In this document: positions 29,840 through 39,762 of the stretch, piece by piece | Layout of the letters: the number at the start of each line of letters is the position of its first letter | Position numbering within the stretch: the stretch's first letter is position 1 | Assembly (NCBI GenBank): GCA_032718475.1 | Contig: JAUCBJ010000903.1 | Coordinates: 1-43,813 of the forward strand | Length of the DNA stretch: 43,813 bases | DNA from: Nemertoderma westbladi | Lineage: Eukaryota; Xenacoelomorpha; Nemertodermatida; Nemertodermatidae | Direction of reading: 5' to 3' | Translations under genes and position numbers: made by a program | The notes under the pieces: generated by a model | Databases searched by the model: none | Told to the model about the DNA's origin: nothing | What the model saw: the letters and a program-made list of their open reading frames with translations, nothing else

Positions 29840-32197
29840 ATGTCTGACACAAAGCAAAACCTGTCAGACAGTCTCCTAGATACAACCATATGTGACCCAG
29901 ACAGGAGTGTGGAACGTGTAGGACCGAAGTTCAACTCACCTCCTACTGTAAGAAAGATCATCCCTCCCGTAGTAATATCAGACCCTAGGCTAGTCCAACA
30001 TCGTAGGTCTATCATAGTCACTCGAGCTCAGGTCAAGCGGGACCAAGAAGCAGCGGAACAGCAACAACCCGCGAGCCAAGAACTTATTTCTCAACGGCCT
30101 GACAGCTCCAGTAGTGAAGATACTGTAGAGCTGACACCCGAGCGCGGAGCAAAGATGACGGATGCGGTTTATTCAGATCCCCTTCTCATCCTTCCTGCAG
30201 CCGTACTCACTAGGTTATTGATTGCGGTGGAAGAACACCAGATCGATTGGGCGAGAAATAAGCGATCGACTAAAGATAGTTATGCGGGATACACAAGGGA
30301 AGAACTGAAGTCTATTGTCGAGTCGCAATGGAACTTCCCCGGACCCGGACTCCCGTTTGACTTATCCGAAGCTGCCTGGGAAGACATACACAGGATGGGA
30401 GTAACCAAGGAAACCATCGATCCAGCTGTGTGGAAGAGGTCAGCAGCAGGATACGTACAGGGATTCTTCAGCTCTCTGGAGCGATTAAAAGAACAACTGT
30501 TTCAACAACCCCAAGGACCTCAAGAGCAGGGACAGCTGCTTTATCAAGTTAGAGAAAGAATTCTGCGAATCAGGCTAATCTTATCGGCCTTTGAGGAGGC
30601 TTCTAAAAGAAGACAAGACACGTCGCTGCAAGTTGCCGTAAAGACTTGGTTTCAACGGGTGAGTCTCCAGGTTCAAGGAACGGCTCAGTGGAAAGTTCAA
30701 CTGGATGAGCGCTCAACCCATGGAGAATCAACAGACGCTACTTTTTCCCAAGTGGAAAGTGAAGCGACGGCAGAGAAACCGCATAAGAGGGATGCCATTG
30801 ACATCTATCTGTCAGACTATCAACGCTTTGTAGGTGACGAAGAGTTGAGGAGACGGCTGGATGGACTTAGCCCTAATAGTGAAGGAGCCAAGCTTGTGTT
30901 GGACGCAATCGATGTGGATAGGTTAGCTGCGAACCAAGCTAAATTCAATGAAAGCATCCGCATCTCTAAGGTTCAAGAAGAACAAGTAAAGAATAAACGT
31001 ATAGAAGACAGAAAGACAGCGGCAGTGGCAGCAGCAGTGGCAGCGGCAGAAGCGGAAAGAAAAGCGGCAGCGGCAATGGCAGCGGCAGAAGCGGAAAGAA
31101 AAGCGGCAGTGGCAGCAGCAGTGGCAGCGGCAGAAGCGGAAAGAAAAGCGGCAGTGGCAGCGGCCGAAGCGGAAAGAAAAGCGGCACTGGCAGCGGCAGA
31201 GGCAGTGGCAGAAGCAGAACGGAGAGCGTCTGAAGAGACAACTCAACTAGAGTTGGAAAATCTTCAAGAGAGGCGAGACAACTTCAATAAACAGTTAACA
31301 GCTAGTAATATGCAGATGATGAGTCGATCTACTCCCAAAAGACAGGGATATACATCATCTGAGGAAGGCGATACCACCGATGCTGAAGGCGGAGGAAATA
31401 GATCTCGTCTAAGTAGGCGTAGAAGAACATCTCACCGGCACAAATTGCCTGATTTGCCCCCAGCTGTTAAAAGACAATTAACTAGCGCAGGCTTAGGTAG
31501 TACAGAACCCACAGACCAAATAATTAAAATAGAAAGACTCCCTACTATAGTAGATGAGCCTGAAATAATTAGGCCTGTTCTTGAAATCACCCCTTCGGTG
31601 ATAGAGACACCTGTGCTCCCTGAACCTACCTCTAAATTCCCTCTGCACAGCACCAAGCTACCTGTGCCCAGCAGAACAGCCCATGAGACAGTTCATGTCC
31701 TGGACTCCGAGCGAAATATTCATGATTTGTCGCCCGTTGTCCCTCGTCCGCCCGCTACAACGTTGGCGACTCCCGCTTCGGCGGTTGAATGGGTGGATGA
31801 GAGACGGCGGGGGATGGATCTCCTGCTCGGGCAGATGCAGGAGACTGTTAAGCAGTTCAAGGGCATAGTAAGGGAAAGTAGGTTAGAGTTGCAAGAAGTG
31901 CAGCAAAGTATCGCGCTAGAACGAGATAAATTAGTAAATACACAAAAGGGTATACCACCACCCCTTGTAACAATGTGTCAACCCGTTAGGTCTGAAGTAT
32001 CCCATGCGCAAGGTGTGGAGCCTACACGCATCTATACTGCTAGCGAAGTAGAAACTCCTATAGTAAACCCTATTAAGGGTAATTATAGGCCTGTTGACGG
32101 TGATATCCCATATAGACTTGATAATAATCCGAGAAATTTATATACCGATAACTCGATATTAAATAACACAATGGCCCAAGAAAGTTTTACGCGTTAA
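29840..32197 (+). CDS. BEL/Pao element ORF1, 785 codons, function unknown
   Basis: Starts at ATG in ACCAACATGTC. Residues about 110-260 are rich in predicted helix (LPAAVLTRLLIAVEEHQIDW, WARNKRSTKDSYAGYTREEL). Residues about 393-480 are an Ala/Glu/Lys/Arg repeat with AEAERKAA occurring about four to five times, expected to form a long single helix or coiled coil. After it come a basic patch (RLSRRRRTSHRHK), a Pro-rich segment and a second coiled-coil-like region (LLLGQMQETVKQF, ELQEVQQSIALERDKL). I recognise no named domain. The frame ends at TAA (32195-32197). ORF2 starts with ATG at the next base in the same frame, so ORF1 sits where the N-terminal extension of a BEL/Pao Gag would be. It could be an independent coiled-coil structural protein, or the first part of Gag separated by one stop. 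Confidence 0.8.
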   Translation: MSDTKQNLSDSLLDTTICDPDRSVERVGPKFNSPPTVRKIIPPVVISDPRLVQHRRSIIVTRAQVKRDQEAAEQQQPASQELISQRPDSSSSEDTVELTPERGAKMTDAVYSDPLLILPAAVLTRLLIAVEEHQIDWARNKRSTKDSYAGYTREELKSIVESQWNFPGPGLPFDLSEAAWEDIHRMGVTKETIDPAVWKRSAAGYVQGFFSSLERLKEQLFQQPQGPQEQGQLLYQVRERILRIRLILSAFEEASKRRQDTSLQVAVKTWFQRVSLQVQGTAQWKVQLDERSTHGESTDATFSQVESEATAEKPHKRDAIDIYLSDYQRFVGDEELRRRLDGLSPNSEGAKLVLDAIDVDRLAANQAKFNESIRISKVQEEQVKNKRIEDRKTAAVAAAVAAAEAERKAAAAMAAAEAERKAAVAAAVAAAEAERKAAVAAAEAERKAALAAAEAVAEAERRASEETTQLELENLQERRDNFNKQLTASNMQMMSRSTPKRQGYTSSEEGDTTDAEGGGNRSRLSRRRRTSHRHKLPDLPPAVKRQLTSAGLGSTEPTDQIIKIERLPTIVDEPEIIRPVLEITPSVIETPVLPEPTSKFPLHSTKLPVPSRTAHETVHVLDSERNIHDLSPVVPRPPATTLATPASAVEWVDERRRGMDLLLGQMQETVKQFKGIVRESRLELQEVQQSIALERDKLVNTQKGIPPPLVTMCQPVRSEVSHAQGVEPTRIYTASEVETPIVNPIKGNYRPVDGDIPYRLDNNPRNLYTDNSILNNTMAQESFTR

Positions 32198-32200
32198 ATG
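32195..32200 (+). promoter_or_regulatory. In-frame stop/start junction TAA-ATG between ORF1 and ORF2
   Basis: The reading frame of ORF1 (start 29840) and ORF2 (start 32198) is the same, and a single TAA separates them with zero spacing. Either stop readthrough, termination-coupled reinitiation at the adjacent ATG (ATGG, good context), a spliced ORF2 message, or one inactivating point mutation could explain it. No readthrough element was identified. Confidence 0.7.
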
Positions 32201-35200
32201 GCTAGAACCGAAGCCCGTCAAGCGGTAAAGGTGGGAGAGATCGTCAAGTTCAATGGAGATGAGATGAAATGGTTACCTTTTAATGAATATTACAAAGATA
32301 ACATACAGAACTCTGTGCTATCTAACGGAGAGAAACTTAGATTCCTCATCGAGTGTTTGGAAGGATCTCCCAAGTTAATGGCGTTAAAGTTTATTGGACA
32401 TCCAGACGGATTAAGGCAAGTTTGGGATACCCTAAACTTCAGGTATGGTAATAGGAATAACATAGCTGGGTATTTGTATGCAAAGTTGGTAGCGCCCCGA
32501 AAGTTTATTAGCAGCGGGATTATAGAGTTTTCCGATGAGATTCAGGAGATCTGCAGACAATTAGATTGGCTAGGTAAGTCTCATGAGTATCAGAGTGCTA
32601 TGGTTATTAGAGCAGTGGCTTCTACTTTACCGAAGGGTGGAGTAGGTACACGCTGGGACAAGAAAGTGTTATATATGATGGAACAACAACAACGAGACCC
32701 TACCATGGCTGATCTCATGTCATTCTTGGATGGCGAAGTGAAATTACAGCTCATAAAGCAGTCCAGAGAGAAGACATCGGAAAGTAAGGTAAGTGAGAAA
32801 CCTGTTTCTAGGAGAAAGGTAACACCAGTGTGTTATACCGACGACGGCGAAAGCCAGACTTCTCAAGGGGAGGATAGCGGGAAAGACACTGAAAGATCTT
32901 ATTATGTCAATAAAACGCTTAAAGAACAGGTAAGTAAATTCAAGTCTCGAACCAATGACAGGAGAGAACAGGTAAGAAAAACTCCTCCTACGTCTCCCAA
33001 GAGAATTCAGGTGAGAAAGCCCGAAGAAAGAACGAGTGTGCATAATGTTATTCAAAATAAGGTAAGTAACATCAAACCGAAATGTGCGCTATGTGACGGG
33101 ACCCACCGTTTGAATATGTGTGATGAATTCCTGAAGAAATCATTAGCGGAGAGACGGGAAGTCATGTGGGATAAGCGGTTGTGTTATAATTGTCTCAGAC
33201 AAGGACACCAACGGCGAACCTGTTACTCCGACACAAGGTGTGCAAAGTGCGGTGCGAAACATCATATCTTGTTGCACACTGAATTTGAGCGAAACAGCCA
33301 GAGTCAGGTAAGTGATTCCGAACTACATGTCCAATTCAGTGATGTGAACGACACTGACCAAAGTTCTGAGATGGAAGGATTCTATACAGATGAATTCTCC
33401 GATGAAGGTGAATCCTGTTACATGATAAATACCGCAGTGTATCGAGCACTTACGTATGAAAAAGACACAGACAGCGACCTCACCCTAACTACTTCTGAGC
33501 GACAACCATCTTGGAAAGCGCCACCTTCCAATGTAGGAATCCGAGAATTTCCTGTAGTACAGGTAAGAGTCCACGGACCTAAAAGGAGTTATGTAGTGAA
33601 CGCCCTCCTTGACTCCGGTAGTACAGGAACATTCATCGACAAAGAACTAGCCGAAGACATCTTTGCTGGACAACCCAAGTTCCGAACTAAGCTAAACATG
33701 TCAGGAATTATGCAGGTTTGGAAATCTACAGTAACAGCGGATTATTATGTAGGTGTGTTGTCCACCCCCCAGGATGAACTAGGAGAACATAGTATAAGGT
33801 CAGTAAAAATGGTGGCGATAAAGAACTTCGCTACCACCCAAGTGGAACCTTATAACTGGGATGAGGACGATTTCACCCAGCAGCTGGAAATACCTAGATT
33901 CAACACCGATTACCCTGGAGTGCAAATACTCATCGGTCAAAACACGCATGAAGCGCTCGAGACATTGGAGAAACGGCCTGCTCAACCGCAACCACTACAA
34001 GCTTATGCGGGAAGAACTAGAGTGGGTTGGTACTTTACTGGCCCTTCCCGTAGAACTCTCATGGAAAGATTACCGAAAGACCAGGTATATCAAGTAAGAG
34101 AATGGGAAGTCGAGAGCAGTGAGTTAGACGATCCAACTGAGGGAACACCATACTCCTCAGATAATGACGATGTCCACCAGCTTTTCGATGAGGAGAATAC
34201 CATTGATATCCTTAAGGAAAACGAGACTTGGCAAAACCAAGTGAACTTATGTCAGCTCCTTCTTCCATCAGAACGAGACGACTATAACGACGAACTTAAT
34301 GACGTCATTGAACGTTATAATGCCAAGACTCGGGATGAACACGCCGTACGATTCTTTACTCAAGAGGCTGTAGAGCCCAATTCCTACGATAAGGCCCTAT
34401 CGGTAGAGGAAGAAAGAGCAAAGCAGATCCAAGAGACAACTACACGTTTTCTTAAAGATCAAGGTAGATATGAGATCGGTCTACCTTTCCGAAAGCGAGA
34501 ACCAAAGTTCATAAACAACAGACCCTTGGCGGAGAAAAGAATTGCTCAACTACATCGACGCCTTACGGCAAATTCTTCAGCTAAAGAAATGTATCAAACG
34601 CAGTTGAAGAAATTTATTAGCAAGGGATATGCGGAGCGAGTACCGGAAGAAACACCTATAACTGAGAGAACGTATTATTTAACTCACCATTACGTTCCCA
34701 AACCCGGTAAACCCCATGAGGTACGAGTGGTGTTTGACGGCTCCGCCCTCTATATGGGCCAATCCCTTAATTCCGAATTGTTACCCGGACCCAACTTACT
34801 CCAATCCTTGTTGGGAATACTCTTAAGATTAAGACAATATTCAATTGCTTTCGCCTCAGATATAGAAGGCATGTTCTTACAAGTCAAGGCGCTGGATAGG
34901 GATCGAGATAGCCTACGATTTCTGTGGTGGCCTGAAGGAGACCTCAACCAGAAACCGGTGGAGTACTGGATGACCATCCAGGCTTTTGGGATAATCTCAA
35001 GTCCTTCAAACGCCTGTTCAGTGGTGCGCACCACTGCGGATGACAACCGAGACGCCTTCTCTAAAGAGGTTATTGACAACATCAAGCGGGATATATACAT
35101 GGACGACAATCTAAAGTCCCTTCCATCAGTCGAAGAAGCCATCGATGTCGCTAAAGGAATGGTAGAGTGCTTAAAAAGAGGTGGATTTCGATTAACTAAA

Positions 35201-37981
35201 TTCACCAGCAACTCCCATGAGTTTCTGGAGTCGATCCCGGTAGAAGATCGAGGAGCGAAAGACCTGGATCTAATAAAAGATGATCTCCCAGAAACTAAGA
35301 CCCTTGGTTTGAAATGGGACACAGAAAGAGATATCCTGTTTTTTCAACTAAAACAGCGAGATAATCCAGTTCGGACTAAACGGATTTGTTTAAGTATCCT
35401 GAGCACTTATTTCGATCCATTGGGATTTATTAGCCCAGTTATATTGATTGCTCGGAGTTTAGTACAACAAATGTGGCTTGAAAACCACTCATGGGACGAT
35501 CCACTTAAGGGAGAATTATTAAAGAAGTGGATGAAATGGGAAGATTCTCTACCAGCCATCGAGAACTTTATAATTTCCCGTTCATATTTTGGTCATGTTC
35601 TCCCTACGTATTCCTATCAACTCCATGTGTTTGGAGACGCCAGCGATATGGGAATAGGTATAGTAGCCTACCTAAGGGTGGAAACTCCGGACGGAATCAA
35701 AGTCGCCTTGGTTACCTCTAAGGCATTGATAAACAATAAGTTGAAAGTTCCTCGAGTGGAGTTAAAAGCGGCTCTATACGCTACAGCCATCGGCCGGAAT
35801 GTAACAGAACAGATCGACTATCCACTGGAGAAAACTGTCTATTGGACCGACGCTTTACTCGTGTTGGAGTATATAACTAATGAAGTCTGTCAGTTCAGCG
35901 TCTTCGTTACCAACAGAGAAGCCATTATACTCAGTCGTACAACGATGGATCAATGGAGACATTGCCCCGGAACGATTAATCCAGCAGACATCGCCTCCAG
36001 GGGAGCAACTCCACAAGAACTGGTAGATACTCCAGACTGGCTAGGTGGACCCGACTTCCTCTACAAAGAAGAAGAAGAATGGCCTCCTCATCTTACTACC
36101 ACAGAGATTAGACAAGCCAAGGGAGCGGAGAAAGTCAAACCTAAAACTCGGGCGAGTAAATCGAAGTTATTCAAACCTATGGTAGATCTGTCTGTACTAC
36201 ATACTTCCGGAGACGACGCTTTGGATCAGAAACCCACAGCCACAAATAAGCTTGTTGTGGAAATCCGTGAGAAGGATTGGAAATCTGGAATACCAGACGT
36301 CTCGCAAGGACTCTCACCTCTTCTGCAGAGAGCGATACATCACTACAGTTCCTGGAATCGGCTCTGTAAGGCCGTTACATATTTAAAGAGATGTTTTCAC
36401 CATCACTACTCCAGGATGAAGACCAAAGGTGATAACGCTCCAATCACATCAGTGCAGGTCCATGTTATTAAAGATCTTCCCAAATATAAGGTACCCGACA
36501 GGTTTCTGAAGGAGAAGATCAGTTATCAGGAGCATGAAGAAACCAACAAGCAGATGCTGAGACTCCTGCAATGCTATGAGGATTCCGATAAGTATTTCCT
36601 GTTGTTGAGAAATCCACAGATGTGCTTAAGGGATCGTTTCTCTAGCACAATGATAGATGGGTTGATACGTGTTGGAGGAAGATTAACGAATGCTCCATTA
36701 TCCTTTGACATTAAGTTTCCCATACTCATTAGAAATCTTGAAATACAAATCAAGATGATTGTAGATGTTCACAGTAAGCTTTACCATGCTGGTAGAGAAC
36801 GACTTCTTAGCGAAATTCGAACTCGCTATTATTTTTATAAACCCCGTAGAGCTCTGAACCAAGTTCTTAGGAACTGCATACCCTGTAGGAAAGCATTCAG
36901 TAGGCCTTTAACACAGCGAGAGGCAGAATTACCTAGGGAACGAGTAAGCTTCTATGAACCACCCTTTACTAATACCGGTGTGGATTTATTTGGCCCTATT
37001 GAAGTATATCGTGCTAGGACTATAGTCAAGAGATGGTGTGTCATCTTTGTTTGTATGACTTGTAGAGCTATCCATCTCGACATGGTGAACGATTTATCTA
37101 CCAACAGCTTTCTATTAAGCTTACGACGACAGATCGCTCGCTTTGGCACTAGTAACACGATGAGATCTGATAAGGGAACAAACTTCATTGGTGCCAACAA
37201 TGAAATCAAAGCTTACGTCAAAGATTGGAACCAAAGACAGGTGGACGATCAGCTACGAGTAACAGCGTCTAGCTGGACCTTCAACGCCGCCGACGCCCCT
37301 TGGTGGGGAGGAAGTTGGGAGAGATTAATAAGAAGTGTGAAGACAGCATTTCACTTTATAGTGCCTTGCCGCGCGTATCTCACCGACGAACTTTTGCGGA
37401 CGTTAATGGAGGAAATCGCCGCCTATCTCAACGAGAGACCGCTTATGCCAGTCTCATCGAGTCCCGATTCCCTGGAAGCGCTAACACCCGCGCATTTCCT
37501 ACTGAAGAAACCTGTAGCCATGCTCCCACAATCGGAAATCACAGACGGAGACGAATACTGCCGGCAAACTTGGCAACTCATGCAGTTGTTATCCCGTCGT
37601 TTCGCTGACCATTTCGAAAAACATTATCTGCCCACGCTACAACTTCGAACTAAGTGGTTTGCGCAGCAAGAAAACGTCAGCGCTGGAGACATGGTTCTTA
37701 TTGTGGATGTAGATCTTCCACGTAAGCGGTGGCAGACAGGTCGTATCATCGAGACTCACATCTCGGATGACGGTTTGGTGCGATCGGTAGAACTCGTCGT
37801 CATGCGACGTAACTTCAAGAAACCGGGAATTGTCTTCGAGACACAGCAGCTCAATCGCCCAGTTGGTCGCTTATGTTTACTGGAAAGAGACAGAGAACTC
37901 TCCGGAAACTATGGGAGGCAAGATACTCTTCCCACGACCACCTCCCTAATCCAACAAACATCTAGGGACTCCCCAACTTAA
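32198..37981 (+). CDS. BEL/Pao Gag-Pol polyprotein, 1927 codons
   Basis: Residues about 10-180 form the DUF1759 Gag region (VKFNGDEMKWLPF, WDTLNFRYGNRNNIAGYL). Zinc knuckles follow: C296-C299-H303-C308, C329-C332-H337-C342 and C348-C351-H355-H360. The aspartic protease has LLDSGS with D472. The RT has the first Asp in ASDIEGMF (D888) and YMDD at 967-970. RNase H has D1147 (FGDAS), E1188 (ELKAAL) and D1218 (YWTDAL). The integrase has its zinc-binding H1525, H1530, C1560 and C1563, then D1596 (GVDLFG), D1658 (SDKGTNF) and E1708 (WERLI). A DUF5641-type tail (GDMVLIVD, RWQTGRI) lies at about 1835-1900. Such polyproteins are cleaved by their own protease and drive reverse transcription in cytoplasmic particles and integration in the nucleus. 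All catalytic positions are kept, so it looks functional. The stretch between Gag and the protease has an unusual set of consensus splice-donor sequences, annotated separately. Confidence 0.96.
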   Translation: MARTEARQAVKVGEIVKFNGDEMKWLPFNEYYKDNIQNSVLSNGEKLRFLIECLEGSPKLMALKFIGHPDGLRQVWDTLNFRYGNRNNIAGYLYAKLVAPRKFISSGIIEFSDEIQEICRQLDWLGKSHEYQSAMVIRAVASTLPKGGVGTRWDKKVLYMMEQQQRDPTMADLMSFLDGEVKLQLIKQSREKTSESKVSEKPVSRRKVTPVCYTDDGESQTSQGEDSGKDTERSYYVNKTLKEQVSKFKSRTNDRREQVRKTPPTSPKRIQVRKPEERTSVHNVIQNKVSNIKPKCALCDGTHRLNMCDEFLKKSLAERREVMWDKRLCYNCLRQGHQRRTCYSDTRCAKCGAKHHILLHTEFERNSQSQVSDSELHVQFSDVNDTDQSSEMEGFYTDEFSDEGESCYMINTAVYRALTYEKDTDSDLTLTTSERQPSWKAPPSNVGIREFPVVQVRVHGPKRSYVVNALLDSGSTGTFIDKELAEDIFAGQPKFRTKLNMSGIMQVWKSTVTADYYVGVLSTPQDELGEHSIRSVKMVAIKNFATTQVEPYNWDEDDFTQQLEIPRFNTDYPGVQILIGQNTHEALETLEKRPAQPQPLQAYAGRTRVGWYFTGPSRRTLMERLPKDQVYQVREWEVESSELDDPTEGTPYSSDNDDVHQLFDEENTIDILKENETWQNQVNLCQLLLPSERDDYNDELNDVIERYNAKTRDEHAVRFFTQEAVEPNSYDKALSVEEERAKQIQETTTRFLKDQGRYEIGLPFRKREPKFINNRPLAEKRIAQLHRRLTANSSAKEMYQTQLKKFISKGYAERVPEETPITERTYYLTHHYVPKPGKPHEVRVVFDGSALYMGQSLNSELLPGPNLLQSLLGILLRLRQYSIAFASDIEGMFLQVKALDRDRDSLRFLWWPEGDLNQKPVEYWMTIQAFGIISSPSNACSVVRTTADDNRDAFSKEVIDNIKRDIYMDDNLKSLPSVEEAIDVAKGMVECLKRGGFRLTKFTSNSHEFLESIPVEDRGAKDLDLIKDDLPETKTLGLKWDTERDILFFQLKQRDNPVRTKRICLSILSTYFDPLGFISPVILIARSLVQQMWLENHSWDDPLKGELLKKWMKWEDSLPAIENFIISRSYFGHVLPTYSYQLHVFGDASDMGIGIVAYLRVETPDGIKVALVTSKALINNKLKVPRVELKAALYATAIGRNVTEQIDYPLEKTVYWTDALLVLEYITNEVCQFSVFVTNREAIILSRTTMDQWRHCPGTINPADIASRGATPQELVDTPDWLGGPDFLYKEEEEWPPHLTTTEIRQAKGAEKVKPKTRASKSKLFKPMVDLSVLHTSGDDALDQKPTATNKLVVEIREKDWKSGIPDVSQGLSPLLQRAIHHYSSWNRLCKAVTYLKRCFHHHYSRMKTKGDNAPITSVQVHVIKDLPKYKVPDRFLKEKISYQEHEETNKQMLRLLQCYEDSDKYFLLLRNPQMCLRDRFSSTMIDGLIRVGGRLTNAPLSFDIKFPILIRNLEIQIKMIVDVHSKLYHAGRERLLSEIRTRYYFYKPRRALNQVLRNCIPCRKAFSRPLTQREAELPRERVSFYEPPFTNTGVDLFGPIEVYRARTIVKRWCVIFVCMTCRAIHLDMVNDLSTNSFLLSLRRQIARFGTSNTMRSDKGTNFIGANNEIKAYVKDWNQRQVDDQLRVTASSWTFNAADAPWWGGSWERLIRSVKTAFHFIVPCRAYLTDELLRTLMEEIAAYLNERPLMPVSSSPDSLEALTPAHFLLKKPVAMLPQSEITDGDEYCRQTWQLMQLLSRRFADHFEKHYLPTLQLRTKWFAQQENVSAGDMVLIVDVDLPRKRWQTGRIIETHISDDGLVRSVELVVMRRNFKKPGIVFETQQLNRPVGRLCLLERDRELSGNYGRQDTLPTTTSLIQQTSRDSPT
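32574..33568 (+). other. Cluster of consensus 5' splice-site sequences inside gag
   Basis: AG|GTAAGT-like sites have their GT at 32574, 32789, 32930, 32972, 33011, 33062, 33308 and 33563. The last seven all fall on a codon boundary (CAG or AAG, then GTA or GTG, then AGT or AGA), giving the tripeptide Gln/Lys-Val-Ser/Arg. They occupy the poorly conserved linker between DUF1759 and the protease. Use as donors is not shown. The protein reads through all of them without a stop. Confidence 0.6.
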
Positions 37982-39762
37982 CAACGGCTGGAGTGGGTGT
38001 ATGACTATATTTGTATTTGTTTTATTCTTTTATATTTATGTATATATTATTATGTAATTTTATTATAATCGTTTTCTTTAATTTTATTTAGTAGAATGTT
38101 ATTTTAGCGATTATTTAGTAGATTAGTGCAATATATATTCGCGTTTATTACTTAATTACTTATATATTATATATTTAGTGCGACGGCGAGAAATAATTCT
38201 TTTTCTCTTTCCTTACTGTCCATATTACATTACAAATACGTAATTACAGTAAGATGAAATGTCCGTACTTATTAAAGTACAATAAAGCTCCTACTATATT
38301 TAAGTATTATTGGTAAGCAGAGTATTAGGAATGCAAAATTCAGATCCTCGTGTCTCGGCTAAACCAAGCTCTGGGTAGACCTTGGAAACGACTTGCCTCT
38401 TCTCACTGACATTGCTTCGTGCGATATTGCTCTCATACCGTATATTAAATAATACATATAGTAGCGTGATGTCCTTTTAACAGTAGCGTATAACGCAAAA
38501 TAAATCTGTTAAACCCTTTGACCATCTGTAATTCTAGTCGATTAAGATATCGCGGCACCCACCGATATACTTGAAAGACAAAATTCTAGAATCAGTGGTT
38601 AACGTCCCCAGACAAGTTCTGGAATAAACTGGTGCCCATCCTAAATATTAATTATTAATATTTACAAAATCTGTCAAATTTTAGATCCTTTAAAATTCTA
38701 GTCGATTAAGATATCGTAGCACTTACCGATACTCTTAAAAAGACAAAATTCCTAGAATCTAGGATCCCAGTCCCCAGACACGTTCTGGAATAAAATTGCG
38801 TCTATTTAACATTAAATAATAAAATTTACGGGAATAAATTTAAATTCATATATTTCAATGAATTTAATAAATTGTTATTTTTATACAATTTATAACATTC
38901 CCAAAATTCCATTAATTAATAGATCATGGGAGCGGAGATTCACTCTATTAAGTGTATTTGTGTGCGAGAATCTCCAATATATAGTCAATAGCCGATAAAA
39001 TTCATAAAATCATATATAGAGAGGATATTGACCATTAAAGAATTACTATTAAATAGCATCCCAGATCTGTATGCATGAGAATTACCCTAATTCTACCGCT
39101 AGCTTTCCATAATGTCACCATGGCAACAACCACGCTAGAATTAGAAGTGAGTTAAAAGAACAATAAAAGGCTTGCGCATTGAATAGCATACGGAATAAAT
39201 AGCACACCGCTAGTATCCAAGGATACATAATAACAACGTGACATTCTGGAAGGCACTGACTAATGGACAAATGACCCGAATGTGTGATAGAATGTGTACC
39301 ATTTGTGACAGTTACGTGGAATTTGTGCGTTTGTAGGTGAATGTTACTACTAAGGTGTGTTTACAGTAGCGAGTCGCAATTGTGAAAGTAACCCTAACTC
39401 TCCAGTAAGAACCTGAAGTACATCTAAGCCTTTGGGACGGACAGTGGAGTGACTTGTGCCAGTTATCGTTGTCGTTGTGTAGCTACATCGTTGGCGAAAG
39501 CACAGCGACGACGGTACATCGGCGCTGAGGATCTTGCACTGTCCGGGGGCAAAAGAGGGGTAGGCAGCGACACCCGCTAGCCTAAATATAAACTCATTAT
39601 AATATTGATAAACTCATATAGCAGATATGACTAAGTTGATAGAAGATGATCTTGGTATCAGGGACCGATATACTCTACCTTTACAAGCGTTTGTTGATAT
39701 GTTAGCTTATCCAATTCCGCTAACACAAACCCATAGAGTGAGCCATAAAGCAATATTGGGAG
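37982..39762. other. Non-coding DNA downstream of Gag-Pol
   Basis: AT-rich, stop-dense sequence. Possible polyadenylation signal AATAAA near 38281. Purine tract CAAAAGAGGGG at about 39549-39559 could be a polypurine tract, but no LTR start (TG) follows directly. No gene seen. Confidence 0.45.
38531..38800. repeat. Direct duplication, about 100 bp, period 164
   Basis: ATTCTAGTCGATTAAGATATC at 38531 recurs at 38695. Both copies continue with AAAGACAAAATTC, GTCCCCAGACA and GTTCTGGAATAAA. Substitutions and small indels show moderate age. It lies 550 bp past the retroelement stop. Confidence 0.85.

Larger units (their letters stand above)
29840..37981 (+). mobile_element. BEL/Pao-superfamily LTR retrotransposon, coding part intact
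   Basis: ORF1 plus Gag-Pol make 8.1 kb of continuous coding sequence. The domain order protease, RT, RNase H, integrase, with DUF1759 in front and DUF5641 behind, is diagnostic of BEL/Pao. No frameshift is visible and every catalytic motif checked is present, so the copy is young. The element ends must lie outside these coordinates. An LTR pair was not found by reading 25.6-29.8 kb against 38-43.8 kb. No envelope-like ORF follows directly. Confidence 0.92.

Noticed and set aside
30923-31246. Minus-strand Cys/Phe- and Leu/Pro-rich ORFs
   Set aside because: Antisense shadow of the Ala/Glu repeat in ORF1.
34750-35322. Minus-strand 190-codon ORF within pol
   Set aside because: Antisense to the RT domain, with no similarity of its own.
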